Part shown: one piece after another, positions 58,129 through 64,000 of the stretch
Position numbering within the stretch: position 1 is the stretch's first letter
How the letters are laid out: every line of letters starts with the position of its first letter
Assembly: GCF_008636115.1 (NCBI RefSeq)
Contig: NZ_QLZD01000016.1
Span: forward strand, 38,295 to 102,294
Direction: 5' to 3'
Length of the DNA: 64,000 nucleotides
Origin: Candidatus Tokpelaia sp.
GTDB lineage: Bacteria > Pseudomonadota > Alphaproteobacteria > Rhizobiales > Rhizobiaceae
The notes under the pieces: model-generated
The model's database searches: none
Told to the model about the DNA's origin: nothing
What the model saw: the letters and a program-made list of their open reading frames with translations, nothing else
Program-made: the position numbers and the translations under genes

Positions 58129-58488
58129 ATGCTGTGTTTTGTTATTGTTTCTCTCTGCCTGTCTTTCTGCTTGCCAGGAGTGCGGCTCCTATATGCTTTG
58201 ATGTTGAATGTCAACAAAAGCGTGGAGGCTATCATAAATGATATTCACAATGGAATTTACGATGATGTCCGTAAAGTTGCCATTGTAAAATTTGCCCCTG
58301 TCCAGGGAGTCAGAATGATTTCTAATACAATTTGTGTCTTAGGTTCCGGAAAAATTGAGGGGGAGGCTGTAAGGGTTGCTGATGTTTTGGCGGCAGAACT
58401 TGCGCTGTTTAGCAAAAATCAGATTGATTCATATGTAACTCAAAGGCGCCTGGGGAGACAGGGTAGGTGTAATGATCTTAATCATTAG
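58129..58488 (+). CDS. Small hypothetical protein, possibly frameshifted
   Basis: Encodes 119 residues. The first 25 are hydrophobic, but a better signal peptide (MNLKFTPKYAVFCYCFSLPV, ATG at 58104 after GGAACAG) lies in another frame over the same DNA and runs to a stop near 58240. The body here (SVEAIINDIHNGIYDDVRKVAIVKF, GKIEGEAVRVADVLAAEL) looks coding. The original gene may therefore have begun at 58104 and been shifted. Unknown family. Confidence 0.4.
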   Translation: MLCFVIVSLCLSFCLPGVRLLYALMLNVNKSVEAIINDIHNGIYDDVRKVAIVKFAPVQGVRMISNTICVLGSGKIEGEAVRVADVLAAELALFSKNQIDSYVTQRRLGRQGRCNDLNH

Positions 58489-58585
58489 CCGCCAAATTTA
58501 TGATGAAATTAAATCCAGATGCGTTCCGAAAGTAGAAAAATAATACTAATGCAGCCACCCTCCCGAAGGATAAGGTGCTTACCCC

Positions 58586-58604
58586 GGCAGCGGGCTGCTT
58601 TTTG
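58586..58604 (+). terminator. Weak terminator candidate
   Basis: GGCAG and CTGCT with a CGGG loop, followed by TTTTTG, between converging genes. Confidence 0.35.
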
Positions 58605-58630
58605 TTCGGCTGCCAGAGGTGTTTCTCTTC

Positions 58631-59380
58631 TCAATGATTGAGGATTTTAGATAAAAAGTCGCGCGCCCGCGCTGTGCGTCCTTGCATATTGGTAAAAAAT
58701 TCTTCACTTGGGCAATCTTCCAGAATTTCACCTTTATCCATAAAAACAACCCGCTTGCTTACTTTACGGGCAAAGCCCATTTCGTGGGTTACGCAAACCA
58801 TGGTCATACCTTCCTCAGCCAGGCTCACCATAACATCAAGCACTTCTCCCACCATTTCAGGGTCAAGAGCCGAAGTCGGTTCGTCAAATAAAATCACTAT
58901 CGGATCCATCGTCAAAGCGCGAGCAATGGCAACGCGCTGCTGCTGCCCGCCCGAAAGCTGGGCCGGATATTTATCCTTATGCTCCACCAGGCCGACACGG
59001 CGCAAATAATGGCATGCTTTTTCTTCCGCCGTTTTTTGCGAACGTTTGAGAACCTTTATTTGCGCAATAGTCAGATTCTCCATTACCGATAAATGCGGAA
59101 ACAGCTCAAAATGCTGAAAAACCATGCCGACATGGCTGCGCAATTTCGGCAGATTGGTCTTTTTATCGTGAATGGCAATATTATTTACCCAGATTTCGCC
59201 TGCCTGTATCGGCTCCAAGGCATTGATAGTCTTGATTAAAGTAGATTTTCCAGAGCCTGACGGGCCGCAAACGACCACAACCTCACCTTTATCAATATTC
59301 AGGGAACAATCTTTCAGAACCTGAAAATTGCCATACCATTTATTGACACGTTTCATCGCAATCATATGGTGTTGTGTCAT
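58631..59380 (-). CDS. aapP: Polar amino acid ABC transporter ATPase (AapP/GlnQ type), orphan
   Basis: A 249-residue ABC ATPase with Walker [12 protein letters not shown]-loop [16 protein letters not shown], signature [15 protein letters not shown], Walker [16 protein letters not shown] and H-loop VTHEMGFA. The match is to the amino-acid-uptake subfamily. GGGAGAT precedes the ATG at 59380. No permease or binding-protein gene lies next to it, although these normally precede aapP. It may serve a transporter encoded elsewhere or be a relic. Confidence 0.88.
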   Translation of the reverse strand: MTQHHMIAMKRVNKWYGNFQVLKDCSLNIDKGEVVVVCGPSGSGKSTLIKTINALEPIQAGEIWVNNIAIHDKKTNLPKLRSHVGMVFQHFELFPHLSVMENLTIAQIKVLKRSQKTAEEKACHYLRRVGLVEHKDKYPAQLSGGQQQRVAIARALTMDPIVILFDEPTSALDPEMVGEVLDVMVSLAEEGMTMVCVTHEMGFARKVSKRVVFMDKGEILEDCPSEEFFTNMQGRTARARDFLSKILNH

Positions 59381-59570
59381 ATAATCTCCCATAAGGCGCC
59401 CGCGGGCACGAATAATGCCGGGAAAATTTAATAATCCATCTCTTGCAGATAAGCCGCCGGCACGGCCAAAATATAGATTTTGCTTCTCCAAGTCCAGCAC
59501 CTGGGGCTGATTTCAGTCTTTTTGCTTATTGGCCCGGTTGAACAGAGAGCCCTGTCCTGATGCGGCAGCT

Positions 59571-60401
59571 TTATTCGGCTATTTCTATCCACACAGGCAC
59601 ATGGTCGGAAGCTTTTTCCCAGCCGCGTATCTCTTTTTGAACAAAAGCACAGCGCAGCCTGTCTGCTGCTTCCGGTGAAAGCAGCATATGATCAATGCGA
59701 ATGCCGTTATTTTTCGGCCAGGCACCGGCCTGATAATCCCAGAATGTATAGGCTTCTCCGTTTGAAACGGCCCGCAGGGCGTCTGTCAGGCCGAGATTGA
59801 GCAATTTACGAAAGCCTTTATGTGTAGCCGGCAAAAACAAGGCGTCCTGCTGCCATTGCTCCGGCCGGGCCGCATCTTGCGGTGCGGGAATCACATTATA
59901 ATCACCGGCGAGGATAAAATCTTCTTCAAGGGCCAGGCGCTGCCGGGCAAAATGATAAAGCCGCTCTATCCAGGCAAGTTTATAGGCATATTTTTTGCTG
60001 ATACCGGCCGTATCTGCCGTTATTTCTGCCGCAGAATCGTCCCAAACGGGATTACCATTGGGCAGATAGAGTGAAGCGACCCGAATCGCCCGGCCTTTTA
60101 GAGAATAAACGCCTTCAATAAAGCGCGCTTGCGGGTCTTCTGCTGTGTTTCCCCCTTGCGGCAGCCCGCGGCTAATATCATCAGGCCGCATTTTGGATAA
60201 TAAGGCAACACCGTTAAAGCTTTTCTGCCCATGCGTCTCAATATAATAGCCCAAATCTTCAATACGTTCACGCGGGAAGCTGCTGTCCGTCGTCTTGATT
60301 TCCTGCAGGCAGGCAATATCAGGCTGTGTCTGCCGGAGCCATAGTAAGAGATTATCCAGCCTTGCTTTAATACCGTTAATATTCCATGTCGCGATTCGCA
60401 T
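59571..60401 (-). CDS. xthA: Exodeoxyribonuclease III
   Basis: A 276-residue AP endonuclease/3'-5' exonuclease of base excision repair. Endonuclease/exonuclease/phosphatase motifs are IATWNINGIKARL, CLQEIKTTD (metal-binding Glu), VASLYLPNGN, AGDYNVIP, RIDHMLLSPEA and ASDHVPVWIEI (catalytic His). Full length for the family. Confidence 0.95.
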   Translation of the reverse strand: MRIATWNINGIKARLDNLLLWLRQTQPDIACLQEIKTTDSSFPRERIEDLGYYIETHGQKSFNGVALLSKMRPDDISRGLPQGGNTAEDPQARFIEGVYSLKGRAIRVASLYLPNGNPVWDDSAAEITADTAGISKKYAYKLAWIERLYHFARQRLALEEDFILAGDYNVIPAPQDAARPEQWQQDALFLPATHKGFRKLLNLGLTDALRAVSNGEAYTFWDYQAGAWPKNNGIRIDHMLLSPEAADRLRCAFVQKEIRGWEKASDHVPVWIEIAE

Positions 60402-60894
60402 AATATTTATCCTGAAATGAGACAGTCTCCCCCTTAATTTGCCGATATAAGCGCAAAACTGCTTCGCTCAAGGCGGCAGCCCGTTTATCAGGCTCCCGCG
60501 TCAAAGTGCCTGACAGTGATAAGGCTGTGCGCGCGTTTGGAGCAAAATACAAGGGGAGTATACAAGAAAAAACTGCTGCAATCGTTAAAAAAGGCCTAAA
60601 AAGCCCAGGTTTTGAAGATTTTTTCAAGTCTGCCCTTGACGCAAATCCTTTCTCGCGCTAAGAGGGCACTATCAAACTTGCTGTGAGATAGGCTGTGTCC
60701 GTTGTGCCTCATAATGGATTATATCTCAAACAGAGTTGGTTTTACAATTTTGGTGGATCATGTCGTTCACATGAAGCTTTAGGGCTTCCTCTGTTTTGGA
60801 GCAAATCGCTGTTGCAGGAGGTTTGTCCGTTTTTGTGCATGTATCATTGGCTGGCCCTGTGGGGCGTGGAAGTTTTTGAATAGAGGAAGGTTGA
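60402..60894. other. Region upstream of the str operon and xthA
   Basis: About 490 bases. A minus-strand frame at 60376-60627 with a hydrophobic N-terminus and a TTG start overlaps xthA and is not accepted. The right part holds the probable promoter and long leader of rpsL. Confidence 0.5.
60636..60664 (+). promoter_or_regulatory. Probable promoter of the str operon
   Basis: TTGACG at 60636 and TAAGAG at 60659 are 17 bases apart, preceded by CTTGAC context typical of rhizobial housekeeping promoters. It would give an rpsL leader of about 225 bases. Confidence 0.45.
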
Positions 60895-61266
60895 ATGCCT
60901 ACCGTAAATCAGTTAATTCGCAGGCCGCGCGCAGTGCCGGTAAAGCGCAATAATGTTCCTGCTCTTCAGGCGAATCCGCAGAAGCGCGGCGTGTGTACCC
61001 GGGTTTATACGACTACGCCCAGAAAGCCGAATTCGGCTTTGCGTAAAGTGGCCAAGATTCGCCTGACCAACGGCTTTGAGGTGATTGGTTATATTCCCGG
61101 TGAGGGGCATAATCTGCAGGAGCACTCTGTGGTGATGATTCGCGGCGGTCGTGTCAAGGATTTGCCGGGTGTGCGTTACCATATTATTCGCGGCGTTCTT
61201 GATACGCAAGGGGTCAAAAACCGTAAGCAGCGCCGTTCCAAATATGGCGCAAAGCGTCCGAAATAA
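60895..61266 (+). CDS. rpsL: 30S ribosomal protein S12
   Basis: S12 of 123 residues starting [12 protein letters not shown]. The decoding-centre loops are [14 protein letters not shown] and [16 protein letters not shown], including the Lys at the usual streptomycin-resistance position 43 (TPRKPNSA) in its sensitive form. AGAGGAAGG precedes the ATG. First gene of the str operon. Confidence 0.98.
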   Translation: MPTVNQLIRRPRAVPVKRNNVPALQANPQKRGVCTRVYTTTPRKPNSALRKVAKIRLTNGFEVIGYIPGEGHNLQEHSVVMIRGGRVKDLPGVRYHIIRGVLDTQGVKNRKQRRSKYGAKRPK

Positions 61267-61278
61267 GTGAGAGGTTGA

Positions 61279-61752
<474 letters not shown>

Positions 61753-61778
61753 TAATGCTGTAAATTAGGGTAGGGCAA

Positions 61779-63863
61779 ATGGCTCGCGAATATAAAATTC
61801 AGGATTATCGCAATTTCGGCATTATGGCGCATATTGATGCCGGTAAAACAACAATGACAGAGCGCATTTTGTTTTATACCGGTAAAAACCATAAAATCGG
61901 CGAGACGCATGACGGTGCCTCCACCATGGACTGGATGGCACAGGAGCAGGAACGCGGTATTACTATTACTTCCGCTGCGACAACCACTTTCTGGCAGGGG
62001 CGTGACGGCAAAAAACGCCGTTTCAATATTATCGACACGCCGGGGCATGTGGATTTTACGATTGAAGTAGAGCGTTCGCTGCGTGTTCTGGATGGTGCTA
62101 TTGCTCTTCTTGATGCTAATGCCGGCGTTGAGCCGCAGACAGAAACTGTATGGCGTCAGGCTGAAAAATATCGTGTGCCGCGTATGGTTTTTGTCAATAA
62201 AATGGACAAAATCGGTGCCGATTTCTACCGCAGCGTGGAAATGGTGGCTACGCGTCTTGGAGCCAAAGCACTGGTTGTCCAGTTGCCGATCGGTGCTGAA
62301 AATGATTTTGCCGGTATTATTGATCTCGTTGAGATGAAGGCTTACACATGGGACGGTAATATTGGTTCGCCGGCTGAAATTGGTGAGATTCCTGCTGATA
62401 TGAAAGATAAAGCAGCGGAATATCGCGAGAAAATGGTGGAAATGGCGGTTGAGACTGATGAAACTGCCATGGAAGCCTATCTGGAAGGCAAGGAATTTAC
62501 CGCTGGTGAGCTGCGTGCTCTTATCCGCAAGGGGACAATAGCCGTTGCTTTTCACCCGATTATGTGTGGCACGGCTTTCAAAAATAAAGGTGTGCAGCCG
62601 CTTCTTGATGCGATTATTGATTTCCTGCCTGCGCCCGTTGATGTTCCAGCTATTGCCGGTATTGATGTTAAATCGGGCGAACATACAACGCGCGAATCGT
62701 CAGATGACGCGCCGCTCTCAATGTTAGCCTTCAAGATTATGAATGATCCGTTTGTCGGTTCTTTGACTTTTTGTCGTATTTATTCGGGGAAGCTGGAAAA
62801 AGGTGTTTCTCTGCAAAATACGGTTAAGGAAAAGCGTGAGCGTATTGGCCGTATGCTGCAAATGCACTCCAATTCGCGGGAAGATATTGATGAAGCCTAT
62901 GCCGGCGATATTGTTGCTCTTGCCGGTTTGAAAGAGACAACAACAGGCGATACGCTTTGTGATCCGCTAAAGCCGGTTATTCTTGAGAGAATGGAATTTC
63001 CGGAGCCGGTGATTGAGATTGCGATTGAGCCGAAAACCAAGGCCGATCAGGAGAAAATGGGGATTGCCCTTAATCGCCTGGCAGCAGAAGATCCTTCTTT
63101 CCGGGTGAAGTCTGATGAAGAATCCGGTCAGACTATTATCGCCGGCATGGGTGAGCTGCATCTGGATATTATTGTTGACCGCATGCGGCGTGAATTCAAG
63201 GTTGAGGCGAATATTGGCCAGCCGCAGGTTGCTTATCGTGAAACTATCACAAAGCAGGCTGAAATTGATTATACGCATAAAAAACAATCCGGCGGTTCCG
63301 GTCAGTTTGCGCGCGTTAAAATCGTTTTTGAACCGCATGAGGGTGATGATTTTATTTTTGAGTCCAAAATTGTCGGCGGCGCGGTTCCGAAAGAATATAT
63401 ACCGGGCGTTCAGAAGGGCATTGAAAGTGTTATGGGTTCGGGGCCGTTGGCTGGTTTCCCTATGCTTGGTGTAAAAGCAACATTGATTGACGGCGCTTAT
63501 CACGATGTTGACTCTTCGGCTTTGGCTTTTGAAATTGCTTCGCGCGCTGCTTTTCGCGAAGGAGCGCAAAAAGCGGGTGCGCAATTATTAGAGCCCATAA
63601 TGAAGGTTGAGGTGGTGACACCTGAAGATTATATGGGCGATGTGATTGGCGATCTTAATTCCCGCCGCGGACAGATTTCCGGTACGGAAGCGCGCGGTGT
63701 GGCGGCCGTTGTCAATGCAATGGTGCCTTTGGCCAATATGTTCGGTTATGTTAATACATTGCGCTCCATGAGTCAGGGGCGGGCGCAATATACAATGCAA
63801 TTTGATCATTATGAGCCTGTGCCTGCCGCTGTCGCTCAGGAGATTCAGAAAAAATACGCATAA
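61779..63863 (+). CDS. fusA: Elongation factor G
   Basis: A 694-residue translocation GTPase. G motifs are [26 protein letters not shown] and [10 protein letters not shown]. Domains II-V are complete to the end ([13 protein letters not shown]), including [12 protein letters not shown] of domain IV. 26 bases after rpsG. Confidence 0.98.
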   Translation: MAREYKIQDYRNFGIMAHIDAGKTTMTERILFYTGKNHKIGETHDGASTMDWMAQEQERGITITSAATTTFWQGRDGKKRRFNIIDTPGHVDFTIEVERSLRVLDGAIALLDANAGVEPQTETVWRQAEKYRVPRMVFVNKMDKIGADFYRSVEMVATRLGAKALVVQLPIGAENDFAGIIDLVEMKAYTWDGNIGSPAEIGEIPADMKDKAAEYREKMVEMAVETDETAMEAYLEGKEFTAGELRALIRKGTIAVAFHPIMCGTAFKNKGVQPLLDAIIDFLPAPVDVPAIAGIDVKSGEHTTRESSDDAPLSMLAFKIMNDPFVGSLTFCRIYSGKLEKGVSLQNTVKEKRERIGRMLQMHSNSREDIDEAYAGDIVALAGLKETTTGDTLCDPLKPVILERMEFPEPVIEIAIEPKTKADQEKMGIALNRLAAEDPSFRVKSDEESGQTIIAGMGELHLDIIVDRMRREFKVEANIGQPQVAYRETITKQAEIDYTHKKQSGGSGQFARVKIVFEPHEGDDFIFESKIVGGAVPKEYIPGVQKGIESVMGSGPLAGFPMLGVKATLIDGAYHDVDSSALAFEIASRAAFREGAQKAGAQLLEPIMKVEVVTPEDYMGDVIGDLNSRRGQISGTEARGVAAVVNAMVPLANMFGYVNTLRSMSQGRAQYTMQFDHYEPVPAAVAQEIQKKYA

Positions 63864-63924
63864 TCACTGGATTATGCAGTGAGATTTTAACGCTGCCCTT
63901 TAGGGATTTATATGGAGAGCTCAA

Positions 63925-64000
63925 ATGTCGAAGAGCAAGTATGAACGGACTAAGCCGCATGTCAACATAGGGACGATTGGTCATGTAGACCATGGGAAGA
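63925..64000 (+). CDS. tuf: Elongation factor Tu, 5' part only
   Basis: The first 25 residues ([20 protein letters not shown] and the start of the P-loop, VDHGK) are visible before the window ends. Fourth gene of the str operon. GGAGAG precedes the ATG. Confidence 0.97.
   Translation, partial: MSKSKYERTKPHVNIGTIGHVDHGK

Noticed and set aside
60376..60627. 83-residue frame with hydrophobic N-terminus upstream of xthA
   Set aside because: Needs a TTG start, overlaps xthA and shows no recognisable family. The evidence is too weak.
60695..60883. 62-residue frame in the rpsL leader
   Set aside because: No ribosome binding site, odd composition, and it lies in the expected untranslated leader.

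Overview
The window looks like chromosomal DNA of a Hyphomicrobiales (Rhizobiales) alphaproteobacterium, most like the Bartonellaceae/Brucellaceae side. Evidence: a fused SecDF, a PopZ-type polar organiser between a TolC-like channel and valS, a DksA lacking most zinc cysteines, a 154-residue L13 next to S9, and the rpsL-rpsG-fusA-tuf operon. Several genes have decayed, paralogues are few and intergenic DNA is rich in repeats. That fits a host-associated lineage, but this is inference. No rRNA is present. There are eight tRNA genes: Lys-TTT, Ser-TGA, Ser-GGA, Thr-CGT, Lys-CTT, Leu-TAA, Asn-GTT and Cys-GCA.

Layout. 1-650: a 61-bp tandem repeat array, then tRNA-Lys. 1-10.5 kb: mostly housekeeping genes (rpmG, an MFS transporter, rplM-rpsI, rpe-purB, dksA, a GST). 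10.5-15.8 kb: a decayed Mu-like prophage segment. It holds a 5'-truncated head protein (gpF type) with a nuclease-like tail and a truncated gpG-type protein. The nuclease-like tail and gpG pair occurs a second time about 3.6 kb later. Between the two copies lie a tRNA-Ser gene, hairpin repeats and a secreted beta-propeller/alpha-beta-hydrolase fusion. 15.9-19.8 kb: a DASS anion transporter, an AraC-type pseudogene with several frameshifts, and an aldo/keto reductase.

20-24.9 kb: a nucleoside salvage cluster, with purine nucleoside phosphorylase, deoC, deoB and a nucleoside permease whose gene carries an in-frame palindromic insertion. Together they would import nucleosides, phosphorolyse them and feed the sugar into central metabolism. 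25-26.4 kb: a TagF-like glycosyltransferase. 26.7-26.9 kb: a four-repeat CRISPR-like array (36-bp repeats, 30-bp spacers, type II-C style) with no cas gene anywhere in the window. 28.9-32.9 kb: a zinc uptake locus, znuCB plus a NicO-type permease, divergent from znuA. After that come a second DASS transporter, a TerC/CBS protein, an MfnB-like/FolB fusion, a flippase-like membrane protein, a CPA2 antiporter, SecDF and a MurG-like glycosyltransferase.

46-64 kb: an RhlE-type helicase, a GNAT acetyltransferase, pcm-tolC-popZ-valS, an orphan AapP-like ATPase, xthA, and the str operon, which runs off the right edge inside tuf. The most interesting unexplained items are the cas-less array whose every repeat looks like a complete promoter, the duplicated phage nuclease-tail/gpG module flanked by a hairpin-forming element with compensatory base changes, and the palindromic insertion inside the nucleoside permease gene.
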